From NCBI GenBank assembly GCA_900315095.1, contig OMXS01000017.1, forward strand, positions 1-61,808: a stretch of DNA of 61,808 bases, written 5' to 3'. A program made the translations under genes and the position numbers. The stretch comes from an uncultured Prevotellaceae bacterium. GTDB lineage: Bacteria > Bacteroidota > Bacteroidia > Bacteroidales > Bacteroidaceae. The notes under the pieces were generated by a model that saw only the letters and a list, made by a program, of their open reading frames with translations, made no database searches and was not told the origin of the DNA. Shown here in pieces: positions 26,416 to 35,824 of the stretch; within the stretch, counting starts at the first letter, position 1; the number at the start of each line of letters is the position of its first letter.

Positions 26416-28542
26416 TTACTTGGCGTTTATCTCGCGCATCAGACGATCTGCATTGCCCCAACGGTCTATCATGTAGAGAACGTAGCGTATGTCAACACCG
26501 ATGCAGCGAGCCAGCTTCGTGTCGAAGAAGATGTCGCTTGAAAGGCTGTCCCAGTTGCCGTCGAATGCCAGTCCGATGAGTTCTCCCTTGCCGTTGAACA
26601 TCGGCGAACCGCTGTTACCGCCCGTGATGTCGTTGTTTGTGAGGAAGCAAAGCTGCATCTTGCCCGTTGTCTTGTCGGTGTAAGGCTCGTAGTTGCTCTT
26701 GCTGAACAGGTCGTGCATCACAGGTTCTGCGAAGTACTCCTCGTTCTCGTTGCTGCGCTTCATCTTTGCCAGCAGGCTCTCGGCGGTGGTGTAATATCCC
26801 GATGGCGAACCGTTGAGCAGATAGCCTCCCACTTGTCCGTAACTCAGACGCATGGTGAAGTTGGCGTCAGAGTAGTGAGGCATATCCTCCTCCATGCGCA
26901 GTTTTGCTGCACAGAGCATCTTCTCCTGCTGAGATATTTTCTCGCTTGCCTCGTTGATAGAGGTGTACATCAGCGCAATCTCTGACATAAGGTCTATTCC
27001 CATGTCAACGCCAGGGTCTTTCTCGAATCCCTTCTTGTTGATGTAGATTTTCTTCCCGCTCTTCATCAGAACCGACTTCTTGTACACATACTCCACATAC
27101 TTAGAGTAGTCTCCCTTGAACTTCTGGTCAATGATATTGTAGAAGTCAGGCACATACTCAGCAGGCACGTTGTCGCGATAGTTCTTCAGCAGTGCTGCCA
27201 TAACCTCCTTGTCGAGCGGTGCGTCCCACTCCTCGCTGTTGTCCTTGAACACGCAGTACTGTTTCTTAGAGTTGTCGGCAGGTCCCTGAATCTCCACCTG
27301 CATGGTGTTCACCTTAAGTGCGCGTGTAACTAGTTCGTTTGAGCGGTAGAAAGTCTCGAAGAAGTAGTTCATGGCGCGTGTTGCCTCGAAGCGGCTCTTG
27401 TAGAGTTTGCCCAGTTCGTCAAGGTCGAGTTGCCCCTTCAGGAATCCTGTGCTGTCCTGATAAGCACGGATGCGTGCCTCGTGTTGCTGCTTCAACTGTA
27501 CTATTCCCACAGAGTCGATGCACTTGTTCATGCCGATAGAGTTCTTCCAATAGTTGGAACTCTGTGCATATTTTGAGTCATACTTGATGCGCACAGCCTC
27601 TGATGCGTCCATGTGTCGCTTCATTATCTCCTGCTTCACACCGCGCACCTGAGCGCGAACGGCATTCTCTGCGTCGCGCATCTCCTGGATACCGTAACTT
27701 GAGAGATAACGGCTGGTGCTGCCAGGATAGCCAACGGTCATTGCAAAGTCGCCCTCCTTGTAACCCTGCATCGATACCTGTGCATAGCGTTTGGGGTGAT
27801 AAGGCACGTTCTTCTCGCTGTATGCAGCCGGTCCGTTGGTCTCAGGGTCAGCATAGATGCGGAACACCGAGAAGTCGCAAGTCTGGCGCGGCCACATCCA
27901 GTTGTCTGTCTCGCCGCCGAACTTACCCATAGACTTAGGAATGGCGAATACCAGTCGGAGGTCGGTGAACATCTGGTAGGTGGTGGCATAATACTTGTTG
28001 CCCTCGTAGAAAGCGTCTATTTCAAGATGGTAGGTCTTGTCGATGTTCTTCACCGAGTCGTTCATGGCTGTCTGAACCGAGTCGATGAGACTATCCCAGT
28101 CGCTGTCTGCTACGCCGTTCTTGCTGGCGATGGCCTGCAGCTGGTCGGTGATGTCGCGCTGGTCAATCATGAAACTAACGTACATGTTCTCGTTTGGCAG
28201 TTCCTCCTCGTACGACTTTGCGATAAAACCGTTGAGCATGTAGTCGTGCTCTACTGTTGAGTGGCTTCTTATTGACTCGAAACCACAGTGGTGGTTGGTG
28301 AACACCAGTCCGTCAGGACTTACCACTACACCCGAGCAATAACCCGAGAAGTTCACCACACAGCCCTTCAGCGCGCCCTCGCCTTGATAGAGTGCGTCGT
28401 AAGGCATGTCGAAACCCTCAGCCTTCATCTGCTCATAAACGGCGTACGGAAGGTTGTACATTGTCCACATTCCCTCGTCTGCCTTTGCCGACTGTGCCGA
28501 GAACATGGCAATCATGGTAACTAAAAATAGTAATTTCTTCAT
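26416..28542 (-). CDS. S46 family dipeptidyl-peptidase (DPP7-type)
   Basis: A 708-residue exported serine peptidase with a signal peptide (cleavage near AKADEG, residue 22). The catalytic histidine is in FTNHHCGFES (H84-H85) and the catalytic serine is S644 in GGNSGSPMF. S46 enzymes remove dipeptides from the N-terminus of peptides and let asaccharolytic or peptide-using Bacteroidales take up food peptides. Residue 662 is glycine (LAFDGNWD), the site where DPP11 (Asp/Glu-specific) has arginine, so DPP7-like specificity for hydrophobic residues is more likely. That assignment rests on my memory of the family. It lies 10 bases behind the flippase gene and is probably cotranscribed with it. Confidence 0.93.
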   Translation of the reverse strand: MKKLLFLVTMIAMFSAQSAKADEGMWTMYNLPYAVYEQMKAEGFDMPYDALYQGEGALKGCVVNFSGYCSGVVVSPDGLVFTNHHCGFESIRSHSTVEHDYMLNGFIAKSYEEELPNENMYVSFMIDQRDITDQLQAIASKNGVADSDWDSLIDSVQTAMNDSVKNIDKTYHLEIDAFYEGNKYYATTYQMFTDLRLVFAIPKSMGKFGGETDNWMWPRQTCDFSVFRIYADPETNGPAAYSEKNVPYHPKRYAQVSMQGYKEGDFAMTVGYPGSTSRYLSSYGIQEMRDAENAVRAQVRGVKQEIMKRHMDASEAVRIKYDSKYAQSSNYWKNSIGMNKCIDSVGIVQLKQQHEARIRAYQDSTGFLKGQLDLDELGKLYKSRFEATRAMNYFFETFYRSNELVTRALKVNTMQVEIQGPADNSKKQYCVFKDNSEEWDAPLDKEVMAALLKNYRDNVPAEYVPDFYNIIDQKFKGDYSKYVEYVYKKSVLMKSGKKIYINKKGFEKDPGVDMGIDLMSEIALMYTSINEASEKISQQEKMLCAAKLRMEEDMPHYSDANFTMRLSYGQVGGYLLNGSPSGYYTTAESLLAKMKRSNENEEYFAEPVMHDLFSKSNYEPYTDKTTGKMQLCFLTNNDITGGNSGSPMFNGKGELIGLAFDGNWDSLSSDIFFDTKLARCIGVDIRYVLYMIDRWGNADRLMREINAK

Positions 28543-28551
28543 TTTTATTAT

Positions 28552-30063
28552 TTAATTTTGTTTGTTAATTGTCTTTGATTTGAATTTCTTGCCAATCACA
28601 GGCAAATTCTCAAGAGGGAAATCGCGCTTCACCACGATAGCAGAGAATGCCAGCAGAATGACAGTGTTTACCGCCAGCGCCGCCCATACAGGCAAATGTT
28701 CGTTGCTCAGACATATCAGCACGAACAGCACCAGCGTAATGCCCACATAGACGAACATCTCGCGGATGGGGTATTTGATAGGGTAGTAGCGCTGCCCGAT
28801 GAAATAAGACAGCAACATTGACACTCCGTAGGCGGCAAATCCAGCCCAAGCGCACGCCATATAACTGAAACGCGGTATCAGAAGTATGTCGATAACGATG
28901 AGCACAACGGCCCCAATGCCCGAGAAATAGGCTCCCCAGATGGTGCGGTCGGTGAGCTTGTACCAGAAAGAGAGGTTGAAGAAAACTCCAAACATTATCT
29001 CGGCAGCCATCACGATAGGCACCACGCGCAGACCTTCCCAGTAACTCTTGCCCACAAGGAAGCGCAGAATGTCCATATATCCCATCACGGCAAGGAATGC
29101 CAGAAGGGTGAATATGAGGTAGTATTTCATCGCTTTGGCGTAAGTGTCGCGTTTGTCTGCGTCCTTGTTGTTGAACACAAAAGGCTCGTAGGCGAAGCGG
29201 AACGCCTGCGTAATCATCACCATTATCATTGCAATCTTGATGCAGGCGCCGTATATTCCCAGTTGTTCGCGTGCTTCAGCAATGCCTCCGTCGTAGAACC
29301 GTGGGAAGATTATCTGCGATGCAGCCTGGTTTAGTTGTCCCGCCAAGCCCATCACCAGCAACGGCCATGTGTATAAAAGCATTCGCTTGCAGGCTGCAAA
29401 ATCGAAACCGGAGGTAATGCCGCGCAGTTCCTTATACAGCATTAGCAGGGTGAAGACGGTGCAGACGAGGTTGATGTAGAACACAAATGCCACATCGAGA
29501 GTGAAGTTCTCGTCGTAGATTCCGAAAAGATTTATCCTCAGGTCGTGCAGCACCACGAGGTAGAGCAGGTTGAGGATGATGTTCAGCAAGATGTTGGCAA
29601 TCTTCAGAGCGGCGAACTTCACAGGCCTGTTTTTTATCCTGAGATAAGCGAAGGGCAGCGCGGTGAAGGCGTCAATGGCCACCGTAGTATACATCACAGC
29701 GATGTATTCGGGATGGTCGGCATAGCCTGCTGCCCGTGCAATGGGGTTCAGGAACAGCATCACCAGTATTATAGAGGTGAGCGAGGTGAAACCAACCATG
29801 CGCAGCGAGGTGGAGTATATGCGCTGCGGATTTTCTCCTTCCTTTGTCATAAAGCGGAAGAAGGTGGTCTCCATTCCGAATGTCAGCAGTATTATAAGTA
29901 GCGAGACGTAAGCATAGACATTAGTGATGATGCCGTATTCTCCTCCCGAGGCAGCGAAGCGCGCGGTCTGAATGGGCACCAACAGGTAGTTTATGAATCG
30001 TGCAACGATGCTCGACAATCCATAAATAGCGGTGTCTTTTGCTAACGATTTTAAGTTTGCCAT
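28552..30063 (-). CDS. Polysaccharide flippase (Wzx/MATE-like membrane protein)
   Basis: A 503-residue integral membrane protein with about 12-14 hydrophobic helices and the N-terminal pattern KDTAIYGLSSIVARFINYLLVPI, which is typical of oligosaccharide flippases of the polysaccharide-biosynthesis family (MOP superfamily). Such proteins move lipid-linked sugar repeats across the inner membrane. No glycosyltransferase cluster is adjacent, so it is an orphan flippase, perhaps for peptidoglycan precursors or O-glycan chains; the exact substrate is unknown. The S46 peptidase follows 10 bases later and SpmAB lies 90 bases upstream. Confidence 0.87.
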   Translation of the reverse strand: MANLKSLAKDTAIYGLSSIVARFINYLLVPIQTARFAASGGEYGIITNVYAYVSLLIILLTFGMETTFFRFMTKEGENPQRIYSTSLRMVGFTSLTSIILVMLFLNPIARAAGYADHPEYIAVMYTTVAIDAFTALPFAYLRIKNRPVKFAALKIANILLNIILNLLYLVVLHDLRINLFGIYDENFTLDVAFVFYINLVCTVFTLLMLYKELRGITSGFDFAACKRMLLYTWPLLVMGLAGQLNQAASQIIFPRFYDGGIAEAREQLGIYGACIKIAMIMVMITQAFRFAYEPFVFNNKDADKRDTYAKAMKYYLIFTLLAFLAVMGYMDILRFLVGKSYWEGLRVVPIVMAAEIMFGVFFNLSFWYKLTDRTIWGAYFSGIGAVVLIVIDILLIPRFSYMACAWAGFAAYGVSMLLSYFIGQRYYPIKYPIREMFVYVGITLVLFVLICLSNEHLPVWAALAVNTVILLAFSAIVVKRDFPLENLPVIGKKFKSKTINKQN

Positions 30064-30153
30064 TTGATTCTAAATTGTTAAATACCCCCCCACAACGCTT
30101 CTTTCCATACTCATCCCCCAAGGGAGGAGGCATGGAGGGGCTTCCTTTCGTTC

Positions 30154-31386
30154 CTATCCGAAGAACATATATCCGATAAATATTGCAGCAATGATGCCTG
30201 CAAGGTCGGCAATCAGACCGCAGGTGACTGCATGACGGGTGTTCCTTATGGCCACACTGCCGAAGTAGACAGCAAGGATGTAGAATGTGGTGTCGGTGGA
30301 ACCTTGGAAAATACATGCCAGACGGCCCACGAAGGAGTCAGCGCCGTAAGTGGTCATGGCGTCAACCATCAGACCGCGTGCTCCGCTTCCTGACAGAGGC
30401 TTCATAATTGCTGTGGGCAGGGCGGCCACGAAATCGCTATTGACACCGCAGAGGTCAACAACCCATCCCACACCCTTGATGAGCAGGTCCATCGCTCCTG
30501 AGGCGCGAAAAATGCCGATTCCAACGAGGATGGCTACAAGATACGGGATGATTCTCACCGCTGTGGTGAAGCCGTCTTTTGCTCCCTCGATGAACGCCTC
30601 ATAAACATTCGCCTTCTTTATGATGCCCGCTATGATGAAGCCAACGATGATAACCATCAGCAGTATGTTGGCTACCGAGGTGCTCACGGTGTTCATCATC
30701 GCCTTGTCCATAGACGAGAAACCCCAGATGACGCCTGCAACGGCCAGCGACACACCGCCAAGGGTGAGCAGCATAGTGCGGTTCAGGAGGTTTATTTTTT
30801 GGAACAGCGATGTCACGATGACACCCGCCAGCGTTGAGAAGAACGTGGCAAGGAGTATCGGTATGAAGATGTCTGAAGGCTGAGCGGCACCCAGTTGGGC
30901 ACGATACACCATCACCGTTACAGGGATAATGGTCAGTCCTGAGGTGTTCAGCACCAGGAACATAATCATGGGGTTGCTTGCCGTGTCCTTCTTGGGGTTT
31001 AGTTCTTGCAACTGCTCCATTGCTCGCAGTCCCAGCGGGGTGGCGGCATTGTCGAGTCCCAGCATGTTTGCTGCGATGTTCATGAAGATGCTGCCTGTCA
31101 CGGGATGACCTTTCGGGATGTCAGGGAACAGTTTCGTGAAGACAGGAGAAAGCACACGGGCAAAGGCATTCACCACACCGCCCTGCTCGCCTATCTTCAT
31201 CACTCCGAGCCACAACGACAATACACCCGTCAGACCGAGACTTATTTCAAACGCCGTCTTTGATGACGTGAACGTGGAATCCATCATTGCGGGGAACACT
31301 TCCACATCGCCGAAGAATATCAGTTTCACCAATCCCACGACGAAAGCAATGAGGAAAAACGCTATCCAAATATAATTCAGTACCAT
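30154..31386 (-). CDS. Fused SpmA-SpmB (nucleoside-recognition domain) membrane protein
   Basis: A 410-residue membrane protein. The first 200 residues correspond to SpmA (EISLGLTGVLSLWLGVMKIGEQGG, then GSIFMNIAANMLGLDNAATPLG) and the second half to SpmB (DGFTTAVRIIPYLVAILVGIGIFRASG, ending in ARGLMVDAMTTYGADSFVGR and the GSTDTTFYILAVYFGSV motif). In spore formers these are two proteins needed for spore dehydration; non-sporing Bacteroidales carry the fusion, with unknown substrate. The promoter at 31395-31402 gives an almost leaderless transcript. The next genes downstream on the strand are the flippase and S46 peptidase. Confidence 0.9.
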   Translation of the reverse strand: MVLNYIWIAFFLIAFVVGLVKLIFFGDVEVFPAMMDSTFTSSKTAFEISLGLTGVLSLWLGVMKIGEQGGVVNAFARVLSPVFTKLFPDIPKGHPVTGSIFMNIAANMLGLDNAATPLGLRAMEQLQELNPKKDTASNPMIMFLVLNTSGLTIIPVTVMVYRAQLGAAQPSDIFIPILLATFFSTLAGVIVTSLFQKINLLNRTMLLTLGGVSLAVAGVIWGFSSMDKAMMNTVSTSVANILLMVIIVGFIIAGIIKKANVYEAFIEGAKDGFTTAVRIIPYLVAILVGIGIFRASGAMDLLIKGVGWVVDLCGVNSDFVAALPTAIMKPLSGSGARGLMVDAMTTYGADSFVGRLACIFQGSTDTTFYILAVYFGSVAIRNTRHAVTCGLIADLAGIIAAIFIGYMFFG

Positions 31387-31394
31387 AACGGTTG

Positions 31395-31402
31395 CAAAAT
31401 TA
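31395..31402 (-). promoter_or_regulatory. Promoter -7 element of the SpmAB gene
   Basis: Leftward TAATTTTG. The start of transcription would fall within a few bases of the ATG at 31386. Confidence 0.6.
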
Positions 31403-31500
31403 GGTATTTTTTTTGAGATATTACCTTACATAAGTTGAAAAACTTGTATATAATACTCAAGTTTATGAGATAGGACAATTTATCAAGCATTCTTCAGGTA

Positions 31501-31540
31501 TAAAAAAATAGTGGGCGCGTCTCACGACGACCCCACTATT
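31501..31540 (-). terminator. Rho-independent terminator of a leftward transcript
   Basis: AATAGTGGG (31507-31515) pairs with CCCACTATT (31532-31540). Read leftward it is followed by seven T residues. It lies about 380 bases beyond the GH2 stop and 105 bases before the SpmAB promoter, so it most likely ends the non-coding transcript described next. Confidence 0.85.
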
Positions 31541-31783
31541 GGTTATTAAGAATGTAATAAAACCCAAATAACTATCTACTAATCGTACATAAAATTCTCA
31601 TGTTATAGAACTAATCTATATACATATAACGACATCACGTCGTAAAAGAATAAATGCTGCAAAAATTTTCTAACTATAAAAATATGTGAATATATTTATA
31701 TTTTCAAAGTGGATAGATATCATGTTCGGAATTTTGTCCTAACAATGCTGTTAGACAGTGCCTTATGTTGTCTTGATATATGT
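31507..31783 (-). ncRNA. Candidate small RNA between the GH2 and SpmAB genes
   Basis: Bounded upstream by a -7 element TAAATTTG (leftward, 31790-31797) and downstream by the terminator at 31501-31540, giving a transcript of about 280 bases. No convincing reading frame is inside. It has local hairpins (CTAACA-GCAT-TGTTAG near 31740-31755; ACGAC-GTGAT-GTCGT near 31628-31643). No conserved RNA family recognised. The rest of the 31387-31920 spacer holds only the SpmAB promoter. Confidence 0.4.
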
Positions 31784-31920
31784 TCGGTGCAAATTTATGG
31801 AAAATATTTGACAACGCAACAAAAAATGACAATTATTTTTCAAGAAACTACAAAATTGACACTTTCCTTCTACAAATAATTACCTTGGCAGCAAAAAGTC
31901 ACTTATTTTTTCTGCCGTTT

Positions 31921-34782
31921 TCAGTATTGGGTAATATTGAAGAGTTGCTTCATCTTGCCCTCTTCCACTGGTGTGGTTAGCAGCAGGCGCAGTTCGTCAG
32001 GAGTGATGTGCGTTGCGGGATTGAAGTCAGCAGAGCCCATATATGCCATTATGCTGGCGCACAGTTGGCGTGCCTCGGGGTATTCCTGCAGTTGATGGAG
32101 TGGCGACATGCACACCAGCAGTTTGCCTTTCCCTACGCTGAACTCGAACACGAGTCCCAGTTTATGGTTGCGCTCCACGTTGTCTATCACCTGAACCACA
32201 GGGCGATACTGTGTCGGAGTGTTGTCGAGGATAAACGGGCGGGCTGCCTTCACCATAGGGAACCATTGCCATGATGTATGCTCTTCGGTGGGGAAGAGCG
32301 AGAAAACAGGGTGTTCGGGAGTGGTGAGGATGCCCAATGTGCCAGGGCTCACACTCTTCTTGTTGTTCTCGCAGATGGTTTTGAACATACGGTAGTTCCA
32401 GTAGTCGGTCTGGAAGAGTCCAGGCACGGTGGTTTTCTTCATGTCGCTTCCTTTATAAAGGGTGCCGGTAGAGTCGGGCATCAGCAGTACGGTGGCTCCG
32501 TTTTGAAGGTTTTTGCCCATTTCATCGGTCATTTCATGTGCCACGATAACTGATGATGAGGCTGCCGACTTCTTTAGAATGTCACGGGTTTTCTCTGCCG
32601 ACGGATAGAACCACAATGGGTAGGAGTTGCTGTAATCGGTGCCTTCGACTGTTAATGTTAGCGTTGTTTTCTGTGGTACTGCAGCTGGAGCCTTCACGCT
32701 GATGTTGCCCACATCGAGGAGTCCTCTCCCCGATGGAATGGTCATTTTTCCGCTCTCGTCGCCCATTTTCCACGCTATTGTTTTTCCTGTCAGGTCATCG
32801 TTGCCGTAGTTTGCAATCTGAATCTTCCCCGAGAGTTGCTCATCGGCGGTGTAGCAGAACTTGTCGGTCACCAGTAGCGGTACAACGGGCGAGCACCACT
32901 GGCGCCACTCCTGCGGTGTGGTGATCCCCTTTGAGTCCATGAAAGCATCGAGAATGCCCACATAGGCAGAGCCCTGTCCTGGGTAGTCTTGTATGTCTAA
33001 CAACTGGAACCCGGCCATTCCGCGCGTGCGGAGGTCCATTTCTATATCAGCCTTATACAGTTGCACACTCCAAAGTCCGCTGGCGCGATGGAACGCCTCT
33101 GCCTGGTCGGCCATGCCAGCCTTCTCCAGTCGTTTCTTGAACACCTCCATATTGTCTGGCCTTAGCACACCGGTGTATTTCTGTATCTCGCGGAAGTCAG
33201 GATAGGTTTGAAACTGTCCCGTCTCATGACTGATGATAGGCACGGCACATTTCTCCACCGCCTCATTGAAATTTCTCGATGAATTGGGGTAAAAATGATT
33301 AATAATGCCACCGTCATAGGCATCGGCGAAGGAGAATGATCCGCGTGTGTGGGTGTCAAAACTGCCCCATGCCTCGCCTCCGTTGCGACAGGTGGTGAAG
33401 TAATCCATTCCCTCTTTCGCTCCTTGGTAACCGAGATAATAGTTGGAACCGAAGGTGTATAGCTTGTCGGGAGCAAGGCGGCGGAAGTGGTCAACGAAGC
33501 GTTTCATCGACGGAATGTCGCCCCATAGCTCGTTACCCAGCGCCATCATCACGAACGAAGGGTGATGACCATACTCCCTGATAATGTCCATTCCCTCGTT
33601 GTGCAGGAATGTCATCAGGTCGGTGTTGTCCTTGTTGAAGTCGCCCCAGAATGGCAGTTCGGGCTGCAGGTATATGCCCTCGATGTCTGCAGCGAGGAAA
33701 GCCGCCTCGGGAGGGCACCACGAATGGAACCTGATGTGGTTGATGCCGTATCCCTTGCATACCTGCATGTAGCGTCGCCATGTCTGCATGTCCATCGGCA
33801 CATGTGCGGTGTAGGGGAACACGCAGGCGTCATGCTTTCCGCGCAGGAATGTGGGCTGTCCGTTCACGGTAAACTGTGTGCCGCTGACCTTGAAGTCCAC
33901 GATGCCGAAGGTTTTCTCCACCGTATGCCCGTTTTTCAGTTGTGCGTAGAGACGGTAGGTGTTAGGGTTGAACTCGCTCCACAGTTTCAGGTCGTCATCT
34001 TGGTATTTTATTGTAATCTTATGGCGCTTCCCCTCGTTCATGTTTATCGGTTGCTGCGCTACGATGTTGCCGTATTCATCCCCTATAGAAGCGAGAATCA
34101 ACCGCAGTTCCTCGCCGTTCTTGTTCTCACCGCATAGTGTCACTGTTGCCGTGAAACTCTTCTCTGCCGCCGAAGTCTCTATGCTCATGTCCTCGATATA
34201 CAGCGATGGCAGCGCCTCGATGTAAATCATGCCGAGAATGCCGTTCCAGTTGGTTTGCGTGTCTTCGGTGCATGCGTGGCTGTTGGTAAGGATTTGTTCA
34301 GGCACGGCGTTTTTAGAGTTGTCCACTTCAATGGTGATGACATGTATTCCGGGCGTTAGTATGCCTGTGAGGTCGTATTTCTGACAGGTGGAAATCTTGT
34401 TGTTTGTTCCCACTTTCTTGCCGTCGACGTAAAGAGTAGTGGGCTTAGTGCGGTCCATGAAGAGCATGATGTTCTTTTTCTTCCATTCCTTCGGTATCTC
34501 CACCCCTCTCGAGTAGTATGCCTTTCCCGTGAATGTGTATCTGCGTGCGAGGTGCGTCGTTTCCTCTCCCGGTTGCGTCATGGTGCCCTTATGATTGGTG
34601 TCTGTGGTGCCTGGCAGCGTCACCAGTTCTTTAGGCATTCCCTTGATGGACTTAGGTATGTTTCCCTCTGCGGTGGAGAAAGCCCATTCTCCCCGAAGGT
34701 CTATGTACATCGTGTTGTTAAACTGTGCGCTGGCAATCAAGGCACAGATAGTGAAGATAGCAGAAAGAATATATCTTATCAT
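31921..34782 (-). CDS. Glycoside hydrolase family 2 enzyme, secreted
   Basis: A 953-residue exported enzyme with a signal peptide (residues 1-19, ALIASAQ). Order of domains: sugar-binding jelly roll (about 25-190), immunoglobulin-like sandwich (195-297), TIM barrel (300-620) and a long C-terminal part of about 330 residues that includes a glutamine amidotransferase-like segment without recognisable catalytic residues. The acid/base is E418 in MALGNELWG and the nucleophile is E520 in IISHETGQF, both intact. GH2 members release beta-galactose, beta-mannose or beta-glucuronate; the specificity cannot be read here. Two promoters lie upstream (34821-34828 and 35046-35053), the nearer one inside a dispersed repeat. 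No SusCD pair is adjacent. Confidence 0.9.
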   Translation of the reverse strand: MIRYILSAIFTICALIASAQFNNTMYIDLRGEWAFSTAEGNIPKSIKGMPKELVTLPGTTDTNHKGTMTQPGEETTHLARRYTFTGKAYYSRGVEIPKEWKKKNIMLFMDRTKPTTLYVDGKKVGTNNKISTCQKYDLTGILTPGIHVITIEVDNSKNAVPEQILTNSHACTEDTQTNWNGILGMIYIEALPSLYIEDMSIETSAAEKSFTATVTLCGENKNGEELRLILASIGDEYGNIVAQQPINMNEGKRHKITIKYQDDDLKLWSEFNPNTYRLYAQLKNGHTVEKTFGIVDFKVSGTQFTVNGQPTFLRGKHDACVFPYTAHVPMDMQTWRRYMQVCKGYGINHIRFHSWCPPEAAFLAADIEGIYLQPELPFWGDFNKDNTDLMTFLHNEGMDIIREYGHHPSFVMMALGNELWGDIPSMKRFVDHFRRLAPDKLYTFGSNYYLGYQGAKEGMDYFTTCRNGGEAWGSFDTHTRGSFSFADAYDGGIINHFYPNSSRNFNEAVEKCAVPIISHETGQFQTYPDFREIQKYTGVLRPDNMEVFKKRLEKAGMADQAEAFHRASGLWSVQLYKADIEMDLRTRGMAGFQLLDIQDYPGQGSAYVGILDAFMDSKGITTPQEWRQWCSPVVPLLVTDKFCYTADEQLSGKIQIANYGNDDLTGKTIAWKMGDESGKMTIPSGRGLLDVGNISVKAPAAVPQKTTLTLTVEGTDYSNSYPLWFYPSAEKTRDILKKSAASSSVIVAHEMTDEMGKNLQNGATVLLMPDSTGTLYKGSDMKKTTVPGLFQTDYWNYRMFKTICENNKKSVSPGTLGILTTPEHPVFSLFPTEEHTSWQWFPMVKAARPFILDNTPTQYRPVVQVIDNVERNHKLGLVFEFSVGKGKLLVCMSPLHQLQEYPEARQLCASIMAYMGSADFNPATHITPDELRLLLTTPVEEGKMKQLFNITQY

Positions 34783-34820
34783 CGTTGTTTTTACTATTTA
34801 GTAGTTGTCAATAGATTGTG

Positions 34821-34985
34821 CAAAGTTATAAAAAGTTCGGAAATACCGAAAGCATTGCATGAGAAAATGCCGAATAGTGCCATTTGGCGTGCCGTCTGAT
34901 ATACCTTTCTGCTTGCCGATTGTATACAACTGGCGGTGCAGATGATGGCTTTTCGTGCTGTGAAAGCACCTTCTTTGAATGCTCC
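34821..34985 (-). repeat. Promoter-bearing dispersed repeat, copy upstream of GH2
   Basis: Read leftward this stretch contains TTGTATACAATCGGCAAGC, AAAGGTATATCAGACGGCA and CACTATTCGGCATTTTCTC, then ends in the -7 element TAACTTTG (34821-34828) 30 bases before the GH2 start codon. The same order of motifs, about 75 percent alike by eye, precedes the AraC gene at 45537-45697. Confidence 0.75.
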
Positions 34986-35045
34986 CTCCATGCGTGGTGG
35001 GTCGGGGAGTGGCTTGTTTCTCTGCGTGCTTCGTGGTTACATGTG

Positions 35046-35053
35046 CAAAGATA
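35046..35053 (-). promoter_or_regulatory. Distal leftward promoter upstream of GH2
   Basis: Leftward TATCTTTG. It could add a 260-base leader to the GH2 mRNA or drive an unrecognised short transcript. Confidence 0.5.
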
Positions 35054-35346
35054 CAAAACGGAAGAGCATTTTGCAAGAAAAAGTGCGAATTTCTTCCGAC
35101 CATTTTAGGTCGGAAAAATTTGCCATAAAAGTGGCGAAACCCTTTGTTTTAGGACGTTTCGGTGAAGGTCGGAAAGGGTCGGAAATAGGTCGGAAGAAAG
35201 TTGGGTGACAGGTGTTAGGTGTTCTTTCAGTCGCCTCGCTTGGTGAAAGCACCCCTTCGGGTCGAGCGGGTGGTCAGAACTATTAACTATTAGCCATCAC
35301 CTGCCACCCATTACTCTCCCGAATGCTATTCACACTATTTAACAAA

Positions 35347-35593
35347 TGCGACAAAACGACAAAACGACAAATGCGACAAAAACGACAAACGACAAAACGA
35401 CAAATAGGGTTTTTGAGATTTGCATGACTACAGACAATAGCGTGAAGATAAGAAGGGACAAAATATATGTATATATATTTTATATTATATATATATTATA
35501 ATATATATATAATATAAGAAATGAGACACCTATAATCCTGAATTTCGAAAATGGCTTTTTGTCGTTTGTCGTTTTGTCGCTTTTGTCGCATTT
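35347..35593. repeat. Large inverted repeat of GACAAA units with AT-rich centre
   Basis: The left arm (35347-35404) is a run of ACGACAAA and GCGACAAA units, and the right arm (35555-35593) is the complementary TTTGTCG run. The inner 36 bases of each arm match at about 94 percent. The loop contains 50 bases of nearly pure TATA sequence (35464-35517). Confidence 0.85.
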
Positions 35594-35785
35594 TGCTGTC
35601 CTCACCATGCGAATTATTTTTACACAACTCTCGCAAACCCTTTAAACAAGAGGGTTGCAGTCGATGGTGATGTACAGAACACCTACTGCTGGCATAGGGC
35701 GTTTTGGTTGCCAAATAAGGTGAGTTAGATGATGATTGTTTGTGAAAAAAATACGTTTTTGTTTTGTAATGCCACCATTTTCCAC

Positions 35786-35793
35786 TACTTTTG
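35786..35793 (+). promoter_or_regulatory. Promoter -7 element of the thioredoxin-fold lipoprotein
   Basis: TACTTTTG. It lies downstream of the ATG at 35729, so the start at 35825 is used. Confidence 0.65.
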
Positions 35794-35824
35794 CAATCAG
35801 AAAACGAGAAACTTAAACAACGAT

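Larger units (their letters stand above)
34986..35824. other. Gene-free, repeat-rich spacer
   Basis: It holds a second leftward promoter element (35046-35053), a hairpin TTCCGACC/GGTCGGAA (35094-35115) followed by several direct GGTCGGAAA copies up to 35195, and the large inverted repeat at 35347-35593. Small open frames here follow the repeats and show no family, so none is called. Confidence 0.5.

Noticed and set aside
34794-35208. Overlapping short open frames ahead of GH2
   Set aside because: They follow the dispersed repeat and the GGTCGGAA words; shared peptides in the 45.5 kb region come from the repeat DNA itself.
35347-35404. GACAAA array as a possible CRISPR
   Set aside because: Units are 7-8 bases with no spacers of constant length and no cas genes nearby.
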